A stretch of 64,000 bases of DNA from positions 62,001-126,000 of the forward strand of contig NZ_CAKD01000021.1 in NCBI RefSeq assembly GCF_000297025.1. Direction: 5' to 3'. A model generated the notes under the pieces. The model was not told where the DNA came from, searched no databases, and saw nothing but the letters and a program-made list of their open reading frames with translations. A program made the translations under genes and the position numbers. How positions within the stretch are numbered: the first letter of the stretch is position 1; the number at the start of each line of letters is the position of its first letter. Below, one piece after another: positions 36,339 through 45,654 of this stretch. The DNA is from Lactobacillus pasteurii DSM 23907 = CRBIP 24.76 (GTDB lineage: Bacteria > Bacillota > Bacilli > Lactobacillales > Lactobacillaceae).

Positions 36339-36981
36339 AAATCTTCTCTCCTATTCCAGAGACTTCCATTATGTCTTCGACCTTCTTGAATCCACCATTT
36401 TTCTCACGATATTCAATGATCTGCTCAGCTCTTTTTTGACCTACGCCATTTAATTTTTGCAATTGATCAACCGTGGCTGTATTAATATTGACTATTTCCG
36501 CATTTTTATTGTCAGATGCAGCGGATGAAGACGTTGAGGTAGTCGCCTCATTTCCGGCCTGTGCAGCAATTTTTTCGCCTTTATGAGGAACATAGATCTT
36601 ATCTTGATCCTTTAACATCAATGCCCGATTAATTACCTTGATATTTGCTGATTTAGTCAATCCCCCAGCAGCTTCAATTAATTCCTGCACTCTGGCGCCA
36701 CTTTTCAAAGTATATACGCCTTGCCTCTTCACAGCTCCAAAAATATCGCAGGTCACAGTACTACTGTTTTGACTAGAGGCAGCAGTTTGGCTACTAGTAG
36801 CATTTTCTTTGTCCTGCACCCTTTTGCTTGTAGCACTATTTTCAGAATAGCTTCCAACTAATTGATCATCTGTTTGATCATTTTTTCTAAAAAGAAGAAA
36901 CACTACTGCCAATAAACAGATTCCAATAAGCAGATAATTCTTCTTTTCTTTGATAAATTTTTTGATTAAATCAATATCCAT
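36307..36981 (-). CDS. comEA: Competence protein ComEA, DNA receptor
   Basis: ComEA binds double-stranded DNA outside the cell and hands it to ComEC. In 224 residues it has one N-terminal membrane anchor (near 17-31), a Ser/Thr/Gln-rich linker, a SLBB domain (VTCDIFGAVKRQGVYTLKSG near 75-95), a second low-complexity linker and a helix-hairpin-helix DNA-binding pair (NINTATVDQLQKLNGVGQKRAEQI... near 165-220). GGAGGG precedes the ATG. It overlaps comEC by 32 bases. A terminator separates it from sepM upstream. Confidence 0.94.
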   Translation of the reverse strand: MDIDLIKKFIKEKKNYLLIGICLLAVVFLLFRKNDQTDDQLVGSYSENSATSKRVQDKENATSSQTAASSQNSSTVTCDIFGAVKRQGVYTLKSGARVQELIEAAGGLTKSANIKVINRALMLKDQDKIYVPHKGEKIAAQAGNEATTSTSSSAASDNKNAEIVNINTATVDQLQKLNGVGQKRAEQIIEYREKNGGFKKVEDIMEVSGIGEKIFAGFKDQLAV

Positions 36982-37014
36982 AAAATTACCCTCCTAATAT
37001 TAAATACGCAAAAA

Positions 37015-37038
37015 AAGCCCAAAAATTTTTTTGGACTT
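37015..37038 (-). terminator. Intrinsic terminator between sepM and comEA
   Basis: AAGTCCAAAAA and TTTTTGGGCTT pair on the minus strand, followed by a T run. It ends the ftsW-to-sepM transcript before comEA. Confidence 0.8.
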
Positions 37039-37060
37039 CAAATTTTTTAAAATTTTTTAT

Positions 37061-38095
37061 TTAATATTGCTTTTTTAGGTAATTCAATGCATCTTCAAAT
37101 GTGCTCACTGGCACAATTTTCATTTTGCTATGAATCTCTTTAGCTGTTTTCTTTGCAACGGCATAGTTAGTTTGTGACTTCTTGATGCCTGTTGAATCAG
37201 TTGGAGCAAAGAAAACTTCTGCTCCTGCACGATCAGCAGCAACGACTTTCTTGTCAACTCCGCCAATCATTCCAACTTTGCCATTTACATCAATTGTTCC
37301 TGTTCCAGCAACAACATGATTTTTAGTTAGATTTTGTTTGGTGAAGACTTGGTAGCATTCCAGCGTAAACATCAATCCTGCCGATGGCCCACCTATGTTG
37401 CCAGCATCAATTTCAATCTTAGGTCTTGTTTGAACAGTTGTATGTTCTACCAGCTGTATTCCAATTCCAGCTTTCCCTGTCCCCTTAACCTTAACGATTT
37501 TTCCAGTATAACGTTTCGTTTCTTTATTGCGCAAAATCTCGATCTCTACCTTGCTACCAACCTTTTGGCTTTGCAAATACGACATCATATCAGCAGTAGA
37601 CTTAAATTTATGGCCGTTAGCAGCTATCAGTGTATCTCCAATTTGGAGCTTATTTTTAAAGCTGGAATTTTTCTGTACTCCCATAACGTATACACCATGA
37701 TAGTTCAATTTCGGTTTAATACCTGCTTTTTTGGCCGCATAATAAATCGCCGTCTGCTGTGAGGTCTCCATGTACCAATTCTGCAATTCATTATATTGGC
37801 TATTGCTTTGCCCGCTTAGTAATTCTTTACTAGAAACGCGCTCATCATATTTTTGCGTAAAACTCCACAAGTATGCAATTACTGGGACGGGCTCATTGCT
37901 AATGCTGACCGTTACCATATACAGATTATTGGGACTCTTGGTCTTGCTTTTTACAAATTGGCCAACTAGGAAAGCCTCACCTGGACTTTCTAGATAATAA
38001 TCTGTTGGCCATAGCGCCACAATAACAAGTAATGATGCAAGTGCAATCCCAAGCAGCCATTTTTTTAGTTTCTTTTTACCGCGTTTATTTTTCAT
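37061..38095 (-). CDS. sepM: SepM/YlbL family PDZ-Lon serine protease
   Basis: This is a membrane-anchored protease of 344 residues. It has a basic N-terminus and one membrane helix (about 10-28), a PDZ domain (about 125-205; GVYVMGVQKNSSFKN), and a Lon-type protease domain with the catalytic Ser in GGPSAGLMF (near 237) and Lys in DKKVVAADRAGAEVFF (near 282). In streptococci SepM trims a competence pheromone; in Bacillus YlbL is linked to DNA damage recovery. Its target here is unknown. It overlaps coaD by 11 bases. Confidence 0.9.
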   Translation of the reverse strand: MKNKRGKKKLKKWLLGIALASLLVIVALWPTDYYLESPGEAFLVGQFVKSKTKSPNNLYMVTVSISNEPVPVIAYLWSFTQKYDERVSSKELLSGQSNSQYNELQNWYMETSQQTAIYYAAKKAGIKPKLNYHGVYVMGVQKNSSFKNKLQIGDTLIAANGHKFKSTADMMSYLQSQKVGSKVEIEILRNKETKRYTGKIVKVKGTGKAGIGIQLVEHTTVQTRPKIEIDAGNIGGPSAGLMFTLECYQVFTKQNLTKNHVVAGTGTIDVNGKVGMIGGVDKKVVAADRAGAEVFFAPTDSTGIKKSQTNYAVAKKTAKEIHSKMKIVPVSTFEDALNYLKKQY

Positions 38096-38573
38096 GATTT
38101 AACTTTTCGTTTAACACCTTTGCAACTTCAGCTGGCACAAACTTAGAAATATCCCCATTGAAATAGGCAATTTCTTTAACCATGCTGGAAGCTATTGCCA
38201 TATTTTCGGCTTTAGTTGTCAAAAATATCGTCGCTACCTCTGCATCCAACTTTTCATTCATAATGGCAATTTGCTGCTCATAGACAAAATCACTCGTATT
38301 GCGCAAGCCGCGAACTATTACTTGCGCATTAACTTCTTTAGCAACTTCAACTGTCAATGCAGCTGGACGAGCTATTATTGTTACATTAGACCAATTACTT
38401 GTTGAACTTTTGAGTAAATCTACCCGTTCTTTAGCTGTTAACAAGCCTTTTTTATTGGTATTGGTCATTACAACAACATATAAATGATCAAATAGTTTAG
38501 AAGCTTTAGCTATGATATCCAAATGTCCATTAGTAACCGGGTCAAAGCTGCCGGGGAAAATTGCAACTGTCAT
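38085..38573 (-). CDS. coaD: Phosphopantetheine adenylyltransferase
   Basis: CoaD transfers AMP to 4'-phosphopantetheine, the step before the last in CoA synthesis. Visible are the nucleotidyl-transferase motif FPGSFDPVTNGH (6-17), VRGLRNTSDFVYE near 90-102, and SSMVKEIA near 129. The 162-residue length is normal. The ATG overlaps the rsmD stop (ATGA). Position between rsmD and sepM is conserved. Confidence 0.97.
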   Translation of the reverse strand: MTVAIFPGSFDPVTNGHLDIIAKASKLFDHLYVVVMTNTNKKGLLTAKERVDLLKSSTSNWSNVTIIARPAALTVEVAKEVNAQVIVRGLRNTSDFVYEQQIAIMNEKLDAEVATIFLTTKAENMAIASSMVKEIAYFNGDISKFVPAEVAKVLNEKLNHEK

Positions 38574-39124
38574 TTTTCTACCTTCTGATAAAATCGTACA
38601 ATCGTCTTGCCTAAATGATGTTCTTTAAATAAATCAAAACCTTCAACATCTGGCAAACTAGTTTCATTATCTGTTTCAGCCACAACAATTGCCTCAGGAT
38701 TTAACAATTCAAGCTTATCCATTTTTTTCATGTCTTTAGCAATTTGCTGCTTAGCATATGGTGGGTCCAAAAAAACTAAATCAAACTTTGCATTATTTTT
38801 AGCTAAGAACGGCAAAGCTGCTGAACTAGGCTTTTTGTAAATTTCAAATCTATCCTCTTCTTTGGTCAAAGCAACATTTTTACGGATAATTTCGACAGCT
38901 TCAAAATTGATATCAACCAAAACTGCCCGGTCAAAGCCTCTTGATACGGCTTCAATCCCCAAAGCACCACTTCCAGCGTATAAATCTAACACCGCTCCTC
39001 CATCAAAAAATTGCCCTAAGGAGTTAAAAAGAGATTCCTTTACTTTATCGCTAGTTGGTCGCGTTTTGTTGCTTTTTAAAGTAAATAGATTTCGCTTGGC
39101 GTACTTTCCAGAAATTATTCTCAC
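38570..39124 (-). CDS. rsmD: 16S rRNA (guanine(966)-N(2))-methyltransferase RsmD
   Basis: RsmD methylates a guanine in 16S rRNA using S-adenosylmethionine. The Rossmann motif DLYAGSGALGIEA is near 47-59, and the catalytic DPPY near 119-122. The opening MRIISGKYAKRNL and TRPTSDKVKESLFN are family hallmarks. It uses a GTG start overlapping the ylbG stop (GTGA). Length 184. Confidence 0.95.
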   Translation of the reverse strand: MRIISGKYAKRNLFTLKSNKTRPTSDKVKESLFNSLGQFFDGGAVLDLYAGSGALGIEAVSRGFDRAVLVDINFEAVEIIRKNVALTKEEDRFEIYKKPSSAALPFLAKNNAKFDLVFLDPPYAKQQIAKDMKKMDKLELLNPEAIVVAETDNETSLPDVEGFDLFKEHHLGKTIVRFYQKVEK

Positions 39125-39462
39125 TGAAGTTTATCCTCACTTCCGTTTTGTCTTTTTTCTAATTCTTGCTCTGCTGACAAAGCCAAATCAGAAACTTGTT
39201 GTTCAATATGCTCGCTTGTCAAATCTAGTTGATCTGTGACCGATAATTCAATTCTTTCAACAAATGGCAAAGCTCTAATTTCATCAATAGTCGCTTGGTC
39301 ATCTCCATCGATATACATTATGCAATACCGAAATTTCTTAGAGAAATATACTATATCGCCGTAATACCTCAATTTAAATTGCTCGCTAACATTCGTTAAG
39401 TAGACAATCAATCCCTGTCTACCAGTCATACCTGCTACTGTTAAATCAGTATTGATGTTCAT
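39121..39462 (-). CDS. ylbG: YlbG family protein (DUF2129)
   Basis: This small cytoplasmic protein of 113 residues has the pattern RQGLIVYLTN...LRYYGDIVYFSKKFRYCIMYID, typical of DUF2129/YlbG. Biochemical function is unknown. It overlaps the ftsW stop by one base (TAATG) and the rsmD start by four, so it is translationally coupled on both sides. The C-terminal end is a charged helix. Confidence 0.9.
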   Translation of the reverse strand: MNINTDLTVAGMTGRQGLIVYLTNVSEQFKLRYYGDIVYFSKKFRYCIMYIDGDDQATIDEIRALPFVERIELSVTDQLDLTSEHIEQQVSDLALSAEQELEKRQNGSEDKLQ

Positions 39463-40646
39463 TATTCTACCCCTTCTTGTTTTTGTTGTAGTCTTTTTTC
39501 GGTTGCTGAAACATTAAGCACGATTCCAACACAAGCCGTTAAAACCATGATTGATGAACCACCATAAGAGATAAATGGCAAAGTAACCCCAGTAATTGGA
39601 AGTAAACCCAATAAAGCACCTACGTTGAAGAAGGTTTGGGTGAAAATGATTGTTGTAATTCCGTAGCAAAGCAAAGCATTGTATTGTGACTTAGCTTTAA
39701 CACCAACATCCATAATCCACCACATCATCCAAAACAGCAAGAATAGGATAATGATCGTAACAATTACCCCTAATTCTTCCGCAGTAATTGATAAGATAAA
39801 GTCAGTATATGGTTCAGGCAAATAGCCCTTCTTCTGCATACTGTTTCCTAACCCTGTACCAAATAGGCCTCCATTATGAATGGCATAGTATGAGTTTACT
39901 AGCTGTGCTCCGGATCCTTTTTCCAATTTGAAGGGGTGCAAAAAGGCCAATAACCGTTGGAACTGGTAGCTGTCTTGGATAAATTTAGGATTCCAAATAA
40001 CAATAAGTGAAAAAACTACTACAACAAATAGCAATAACCCTAATAGACTTCTTAGAGCTAATTTTGTTGGTATTCCTGAAACCATCATCATTACAAAAGC
40101 AATCATGAATAAAATCGACATACCACCAAAGTCTGGTTCCATCAAAACCAACACCATCAAAAAGCCAGTGATGATCATTGGGTGAATTAGATTTTCTAAA
40201 AACCGTCCCTTGACCAATTTTCCATCTCGTTTATCAAGAACAAATGCTAAATAGAAAACTAAGCTCAATTTGGCAATTTCCAATGGTTGCAAGTTAATAG
40301 GGCCAAGATTAATCCAACCAACTGCCCCATTGACAGCTGCTGCTGATCCCTTGGTAAATTTCAAGACAAGCAAAAACCCTAGCATAGCAATACTTACCAG
40401 TAAAAGCCATTTAACTACCTTTTTGTTCTTAAATATGCTCAATTTTACTGCAAAGCACGGAATACCTATAAACAAAAATGAGAACGCAACAAAAAAGGCC
40501 TGCCTTACTCCATAAGTAGTAGGATTAAATCCATTAATCAACAGAATATAGGAGCTTGAGGAATAGACCATGACGATTCCTAAAATAGTCAAAATAACAT
40601 ATGGCACAAATATTTTCCAGTCAAGATAATGTAGTTTTTTCCACAC
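39462..40646 (-). CDS. ftsW: FtsW-type peptidoglycan glycosyltransferase
   Basis: This is a SEDS-family membrane enzyme (394 residues, about ten helices) that polymerises lipid II at the division septum with a partner penicillin-binding protein. Family motifs include MVYSSSSY near 25, the LEIAKLSLVFYLA segment near 122 and LPFISYGGSS near 355. Its position before ylbG-rsmD-coaD supports FtsW rather than RodA. The GTG start follows AAGGAG at a somewhat long distance. It is the first gene of its operon. Confidence 0.92.
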   Translation of the reverse strand: MWKKLHYLDWKIFVPYVILTILGIVMVYSSSSYILLINGFNPTTYGVRQAFFVAFSFLFIGIPCFAVKLSIFKNKKVVKWLLLVSIAMLGFLLVLKFTKGSAAAVNGAVGWINLGPINLQPLEIAKLSLVFYLAFVLDKRDGKLVKGRFLENLIHPMIITGFLMVLVLMEPDFGGMSILFMIAFVMMMVSGIPTKLALRSLLGLLLFVVVVFSLIVIWNPKFIQDSYQFQRLLAFLHPFKLEKGSGAQLVNSYYAIHNGGLFGTGLGNSMQKKGYLPEPYTDFILSITAEELGVIVTIIILFLLFWMMWWIMDVGVKAKSQYNALLCYGITTIIFTQTFFNVGALLGLLPITGVTLPFISYGGSSIMVLTACVGIVLNVSATEKRLQQKQEGVE

Positions 40647-40767
40647 GGATAAATTCGGCTCCTTACAAAAAAAGATTATCTTTAATTATAAGCCTTTTTT
40701 ACTTATACGGGAAACCCTAACTTCGTCTTCAGTTAACTAATTCTGTCAAAAATTTTTGCTCAAAAAC

Positions 40768-40803
40768 AAAAAAGAATTATCGCTAATGCGGTAATTCTTT
40801 TTT
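40768..40803 (-). terminator. Intrinsic terminator after typA
   Basis: AAAAAAGAATTACCGC and GCGATAATTCTTTTTT pair on the minus strand around a short loop. Confidence 0.9.
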
Positions 40804-40813
40804 AACTGATTTG

Positions 40814-42658
40814 TTAGTTTACACGATTTCTCTTCTTGTCAGCCTTTTGTCTTTCAGAAGTGTTCAAGATCTTCTTTCTCAAACGAACTGATTCAGGAGT
40901 TACTTCACAGTATTCATCATCGTTCAAGAATTCAATTGCTTCTTCAAGAGTAAGCTTCTTAGGGGTCTTGATTGCTGCTGCGTGGTCCTTACCAGCCGCA
41001 CGCGTGTTAGTCAAGTTCTTACCCTTAGTTACGTTAACCGCAATATCTCTTTCACGGCTTGATTGACCAACGATCATACCTTCGTAAACTTCAACACCAG
41101 CACCGATGAACAACATACCACGTTGTTCAACTGATTGAAGTGAGTAAGTTGTAGATTGACCTTGGTTAATTGAAACCAAAGCACCATTTCTACGTCCTGG
41201 TTCCCAGTTCTTAACTACTGGCTTGTATTGATCGAATGTATGGTTCAAGATTCCGTAACCACCAGTTTGTGACATGAATTCGTTGTTGTAACCAATCAAA
41301 CCACGTGAAGGAACTAAGAAAGTCAAACGAGTTTGGCCGTTACCGTTTGATTCCATATTTTGCATTTCACCTTTTCTTTGTGAAAGGGAATCGATAACTG
41401 AACCAACGTATTCATCTGGAACGTCAACTTGAACAGCTTCGTAAGGTTCACACATTTGACCATCAATTTCACGGTAAATAACCTTAGGACGTGATAATTG
41501 AAGTTCAAAACCTTCACGACGCAATTCTTCAACTAAGATTGAAAGGTGCAATTCACCACGACCAGATACAGTCCAAGCATTCAATTGATCGGTTGGTTCA
41601 ACCTTCAATGAAACGTCAGTACGAGTTTGACGAATCAAACGATCTTCCAACTTCTTAGGAGTTACTTGGTCACCTTCACGACCAGCAAATGGTGAGTCGT
41701 TGGCAACAAAGTCCATTTGAAGAGTTGGTGGGTCAATCTTAAGGAATGGCAATGCTTCTGGTTGTTCAGCAGATGCAATAGTTTCACCAACGAAAATGTC
41801 GTTAATACCACTAATTGCAATGATATCGCCGGCCTTAGCTTCCTTGATTTCGTTTCTCTTCAAACCGAAGTATCCAAAGAGCTTAGTAACACGGAAGTTT
41901 TGAGTTGAGCCGTCGCGCTTCATAACAGTAATGTTGTCGCCAACCTTAACATGACCGCGGTAAACTCTACCTACACCAATACGACCTACGTAGTCGTCCC
42001 AGTCAAGCATAGTGATTTGGAATTGAAGTGGTTCATCTTCATTATCAACTGGGGCTGGGATGCTCTTGATAATAGTATCGAAAATTGGATCCATAGTTTC
42101 CTTTTGGGCAGCTGGATCAGAATCATATGATGAAGTACCGTTCAAAGCAGAAGCGTAAACTACTGGGAAGTCAAGTTGTTCATCATTTGCTCCCAATTCA
42201 ATGAAAAGTTCAAGAACTTCGTCCAAAACTTCATCTGGGCGGGCACCTGGACGGTCAATCTTGTTAATAACAACGATTGGCTTAACACCTGCTTCAAGCG
42301 CCTTCTTAAGAACAAAACGAGTTTGTGGCATAGTACCTTCGTAGGCATCAACCAAAAGCAAACAACCGTCTACCATGTGCATGATACGTTCTACTTCACC
42401 ACCAAAGTCCGCGTGTCCTGGGGTATCCAAAATGTTAATAGTTGTATCATGGTACTTCACAGCAGTGTTCTTTGACAAGATAGTAATACCACGTTCACGT
42501 TCAATATCATTTGAGTCCATTGCACGATCTTCTAGATTTAAGTGCTCAGGTAAAGTATCTGATTGCTTAAGCAATTGGTTAACCAAAGTAGTCTTACCGT
42601 GGTCAACGTGGGCAATAATCGCGATATTCCTAAGATCGTCTCTTCTTTTTTCTGACAA
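40814..42658 (-). CDS. typA: Ribosome-associated GTPase TypA/BipA
   Basis: TypA is a translational GTPase related to EF-G, involved in ribosome assembly at low temperature and stress. Walker [11 protein letters not shown] is near residues 14-23, followed by RGITI, DTPGHADFGGEVER and NKIDR; the C-terminal domain ends with the RKKILN region. I use the TTG at 42658, eight bases after GGAGG, giving 614 residues as in relatives; an upstream ATG at 42682 lies before that ribosome binding site. A leader with a terminator hairpin precedes it. Confidence 0.95.
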   Translation of the reverse strand: MSEKRRDDLRNIAIIAHVDHGKTTLVNQLLKQSDTLPEHLNLEDRAMDSNDIERERGITILSKNTAVKYHDTTINILDTPGHADFGGEVERIMHMVDGCLLLVDAYEGTMPQTRFVLKKALEAGVKPIVVINKIDRPGARPDEVLDEVLELFIELGANDEQLDFPVVYASALNGTSSYDSDPAAQKETMDPIFDTIIKSIPAPVDNEDEPLQFQITMLDWDDYVGRIGVGRVYRGHVKVGDNITVMKRDGSTQNFRVTKLFGYFGLKRNEIKEAKAGDIIAISGINDIFVGETIASAEQPEALPFLKIDPPTLQMDFVANDSPFAGREGDQVTPKKLEDRLIRQTRTDVSLKVEPTDQLNAWTVSGRGELHLSILVEELRREGFELQLSRPKVIYREIDGQMCEPYEAVQVDVPDEYVGSVIDSLSQRKGEMQNMESNGNGQTRLTFLVPSRGLIGYNNEFMSQTGGYGILNHTFDQYKPVVKNWEPGRRNGALVSINQGQSTTYSLQSVEQRGMLFIGAGVEVYEGMIVGQSSRERDIAVNVTKGKNLTNTRAAGKDHAAAIKTPKKLTLEEAIEFLNDDEYCEVTPESVRLRKKILNTSERQKADKKRNRVN

Positions 42659-42683
42659 AAGTATTTCCTCCCCATCCTTCAAT

Positions 42684-42728
42684 AAAAAAACTGTGACCCT
42701 GTCACAGTCTCGGTAGCGTAAAACGCTA
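42684..42728 (-). promoter_or_regulatory. typA leader with tandem hairpins and a terminator
   Basis: Between promoter and ribosome binding site the minus strand encodes TAGCGT/ACGCTA (42728-42714) and then a perfect 8-base-pair hairpin ACTGTGAC/GTCACAGT (42708-42690) followed by seven T. The second is a textbook intrinsic terminator inside the leader, suggesting attenuation or a short stable RNA. No known riboswitch class is recognised. Confidence 0.65.
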
Positions 42729-42767
42729 TATCGAAGTACTTCATATTCTGTATGGTTTCGTTGTTTG

Positions 42768-42796
42768 ATTGTACCACCTAGTTATTAATGGGTCAA
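42768..42796 (-). promoter_or_regulatory. Promoter of typA
   Basis: On the minus strand TTGACC (42796-42791) and TACAAT (42773-42768) are 17 bases apart, a near-consensus promoter about 105 bases before the start codon. Confidence 0.8.
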
Positions 42797-42914
42797 CGAT
42801 TTTGCGCTAAATGTTCAAGACTTTTATGCGTAAAATTTTTTGCACTAACCTAGCAACCAACCGGCTTTTTATGGTACAAATATAATATAGAAAATTTATA
42901 AAGAGGTAATTACA

Positions 42915-43469
42915 TTGATTTTAATGAAAGATATTACTCGTGATGGAAATCCTGTTTTAAGACATGTTGGTAAGAAACTAACTTTTCCATTGAGCGAGCA
43001 TTACCAACAATTAGCTAATGATATGATGGAATACTTGATCAACTCTCAAGATCCAAAAATCGCTGAAAAACATCAATTACGTGCTGGTGTAGGTTTAGCC
43101 GCACCACAAGTTGGCGAAAGCGTTCAAATGGCTTCTCTTTTAGTGCCTGACGATCAAGGCAATATCATTTTCAAAGAAACTTTTGTTAACCCAGAAATTA
43201 TTTCTGAATCCGTTCGCCAAGTATGCTTAAGCGAAGGCGAAGGTTGCTTGAGCGTTGACAAAGTTATCGATGGTTATGTACCAAGACCTGATAAGTTAAC
43301 TATCCACTACTTCACAGTTGATGGCGAAGAAAAGACTATCCGCTTGAAGGATTACCCTGCTATTGTTGCTAGTCACGAAATTGATCACCTTAATGGTCAC
43401 CTTTTCTACGACCGTATCAATAAGCAAAATCCTTTTGCCTTGGCTGACGACACTATCGTTATTTCTTAA
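42915..43469 (+). CDS. def: Peptide deformylase
   Basis: Peptide deformylase removes the formyl group from new proteins. The three motifs are present in 184 residues: [10 protein letters not shown] (near 57-66), EGCLSV (near 112-117) and the metal-binding HEIDHLNG (near 155-162). I start at the TTG at 42915, eight bases after AGAGG; an ATG three codons later is possible but its spacing is poorer. A TATAAT at 42881-42886 is a likely -10 with a weak -35. Confidence 0.95.
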   Translation: MILMKDITRDGNPVLRHVGKKLTFPLSEHYQQLANDMMEYLINSQDPKIAEKHQLRAGVGLAAPQVGESVQMASLLVPDDQGNIIFKETFVNPEIISESVRQVCLSEGEGCLSVDKVIDGYVPRPDKLTIHYFTVDGEEKTIRLKDYPAIVASHEIDHLNGHLFYDRINKQNPFALADDTIVIS

Positions 43470-43493
43470 TAATCGTCATTGACATTTAACATT

Positions 43494-43542
43494 TAAAAGA
43501 CCAGTAGATTATCTTAACGAGTTATAATTTACTGGTCTTTTT
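43494..43542 (+). terminator. Intrinsic terminator after def
   Basis: GACCAGTA (43499-43506) and TACTGGTC (43530-43537), flanked by A and T runs, with a long 23-base loop. The remaining bases to 43692 hold no gene; a TATGAT near 43612 may be a -10 for rpoY but no good -35 is seen. Confidence 0.75.
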
Positions 43543-43692
43543 ATATGAAAGCGATATTATTTCAGATTAATAAAATAAGATTAAGCTTGATTCTATACTT
43601 GAAAGTTCAAATATGATAGACTTTTATTAGCTATTGGGCATTTTTGTGTCCTATTTCGAACAATTTTCAAATTAATAAGGAGATTATAAATT

Positions 43693-43914
43693 ATGATCTA
43701 CAAAGTTTTGTATCAAAAAGACAAGATTGTTAACCCACGTAGAGAAACTACTCAAACTCTTTACATGGAAGCAGACAACCAAGTCCAAGCACGTACATTG
43801 GTTGAGGATAACACCCCCTACAACATCGAACTCATCCAAGAACTTACTGGAAACTCACTTAAGTACGAACAAGAACACGCTGATTTTAAATTAACGTCGT
43901 TCGATGAGAAGTAA
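43693..43914 (+). CDS. rpoY: RNA polymerase epsilon subunit
   Basis: This 73-residue acidic protein is the small epsilon subunit of Firmicute RNA polymerase (DUF1447). Its start [27 protein letters not shown] is diagnostic. It binds the core enzyme; its role is debated and includes protection from phage proteins. AAGGAG precedes the ATG. It lies five bases before rnjA, the usual arrangement, and is co-transcribed with it. Confidence 0.95.
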   Translation: MIYKVLYQKDKIVNPRRETTQTLYMEADNQVQARTLVEDNTPYNIELIQELTGNSLKYEQEHADFKLTSFDEK

Positions 43915-43919
43915 TTCGC

Positions 43920-45599
43920 GTGCGAATCAAAAATAATGAAGTTGCCATTTTCGCAATTGGGGGTTTACACGAAATTGGCAAGAACATGTATTGTGTTCAA
44001 TATCAAGACGAAATTGTCATTATGGATTGTGGGATCAAGTTCCCTGAGGATAACCTCCTAGGTATCAATTACGTTATCTCTGACTACTCATACTTGGTTA
44101 AAAACCGTAAAAAAATCAAGGCTTTAGTTGTCAGTCACGGACACGAAGACCATATTGGTGGTATTCCTTTCTTACTTGAAAAGATTCCAGAAATTCCAGT
44201 TTATGCCACTCCATTTGCATTAGCCTTAATCAGAGGCAAGCTAGATGAACATGGAATTTTGAGTACTACTGAAATCCACGAAGAACATGAAGATACTGTT
44301 CTAAAATTTAACAAATTAAGCGTTAGCTTCTTCAGAACTACCCACTCAATTCCTGATACTCTAGGAATCGCTGTTCACACCCCATTAGGTGCGGTAATTT
44401 TTACAGGAGACTTCAAGTTTGACTTAACGCCTGTAATGAATCAACCTGCTCCAGATTTCCAAAGAATGGCTAAGTTGGGGGATGAAGGTGTTTTGGCCCT
44501 TTTATCGGATTCAACTAATGCAGAAGTATCGCAGTTCACAAAGTCTGAGCGATTTGTTGCTAAGTCATTGCATGATATCATAACTGGAATCGATGGCCGT
44601 ATTATTTTTGCCACTTTTGCATCTAACCTCTATCGTGTATCTACAGCTATTGAAGCTGCGATCGATACTGGGCGCAAGGTCGCAATTTTTGGTCGTAGTA
44701 TGGAAAACGGCGTACAAAACGGAATAGATTTAGGTTATCTAAATCTACCAAAGGGATTGATTGTCGATTCAGATGAAATCAATCGTTTACCGCCTGAAAA
44801 AGCTATGATTCTATGTACTGGTTCTCAAGGTGAACCACTTGCAGCTTTATCTAGAATTGCTAATGGTACTCACCGTCAAATCAGCTTACAACCAAATGAT
44901 ACAGTTATCTTCTCTTCTAACCCTATTCCTGGTAACACGCTTAGCGTAAATCACCTGATCAACAAGTTGATGGAAGGTGGCGCCAATGTTATTCACGGTC
45001 GTGTAAACAACGTTCACACCTCTGGACATGGTGGACAAGAAGAATTGAAGATGATGGTTAGATTGGCTAAGCCAAAGTACATGATCCCCGTTCACGGCGA
45101 ATACCGTATGCAAGTAATTCATACAGAACTAGCTCAAGAAGCCGGTGTCCCTGCAGAAAACACTTTTGTTTTAAGCAACGGTGAAGTTATCTGCTTTGGA
45201 CCTGATTCTGCAAGAATTGCTGGCCACATCCCTGCCGGAGATGTTTATGTTGATACTTCCGGTACTGCTGATGTTGGAAACGTGGTTGTTCATGATCGTC
45301 AAGTTCTTTCTGAAGAAGGTTTAGTTGTTGCAGTAGCAACTGTTGACTATAAGCATAAACGCGTTTTAGCCGGTCCTGATATTTTAAGTCGTGGATTTGT
45401 TTACATGCGTGAATCAACTGAATTAATCAGTCAAGCTCAAAAGCATGTATATCACGTTCTTAGAAATGAAATGGCTAAACCTGACAAATCTAAGGATAGC
45501 GACATTAGAAAAGCAATCGTTGACAATCTTTCCGACTTCTTGTATTCAAAGACTGAACGTCGGCCGATGATTCTGCCAATGATTATCGAAAAGAAGTAA
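43920..45599 (+). CDS. rnjA: Ribonuclease J1
   Basis: RNase J1 is the 5'-3' exonuclease and endonuclease of Firmicute RNA decay. The metal motif HGHEDHIGG is intact at residues 73-81, with the beta-CASP domain (TNAEVSQFTKSE, HTSGHGGQEEL near 365) and C-terminal dimerisation region. The 559-residue protein uses a GTG start after GAGAAG. Unlike the J2 protein at 30320, all expected ligands are present. It is co-transcribed with rpoY. Confidence 0.96.
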   Translation: MRIKNNEVAIFAIGGLHEIGKNMYCVQYQDEIVIMDCGIKFPEDNLLGINYVISDYSYLVKNRKKIKALVVSHGHEDHIGGIPFLLEKIPEIPVYATPFALALIRGKLDEHGILSTTEIHEEHEDTVLKFNKLSVSFFRTTHSIPDTLGIAVHTPLGAVIFTGDFKFDLTPVMNQPAPDFQRMAKLGDEGVLALLSDSTNAEVSQFTKSERFVAKSLHDIITGIDGRIIFATFASNLYRVSTAIEAAIDTGRKVAIFGRSMENGVQNGIDLGYLNLPKGLIVDSDEINRLPPEKAMILCTGSQGEPLAALSRIANGTHRQISLQPNDTVIFSSNPIPGNTLSVNHLINKLMEGGANVIHGRVNNVHTSGHGGQEELKMMVRLAKPKYMIPVHGEYRMQVIHTELAQEAGVPAENTFVLSNGEVICFGPDSARIAGHIPAGDVYVDTSGTADVGNVVVHDRQVLSEEGLVVAVATVDYKHKRVLAGPDILSRGFVYMRESTELISQAQKHVYHVLRNEMAKPDKSKDSDIRKAIVDNLSDFLYSKTERRPMILPMIIEKK

Positions 45600-45603
45600 T
45601 TTG

Positions 45604-45650
45604 AATAAATAAAGGATAAAGTCTAGGAGCAATCCTGGACTTATTTATTG
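45604..45650 (+). terminator. Hairpin between rnjA and the lipid kinase gene
   Basis: AAGTCTAGGA/TCCTGGACTT (one G-T pair) with a 4-base loop is extended by AATAAA/TTTATT. It may terminate rnjA, but it lacks a pure T run and ends only five bases before the next start codon, so it may instead control that gene. Confidence 0.5.
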
Positions 45651-45654
45651 TTGT

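Noticed and set aside
37334-37762. 142-codon open frame opposite sepM
   Set aside because: It is antisense to the conserved protease domain and looks like no known protein.
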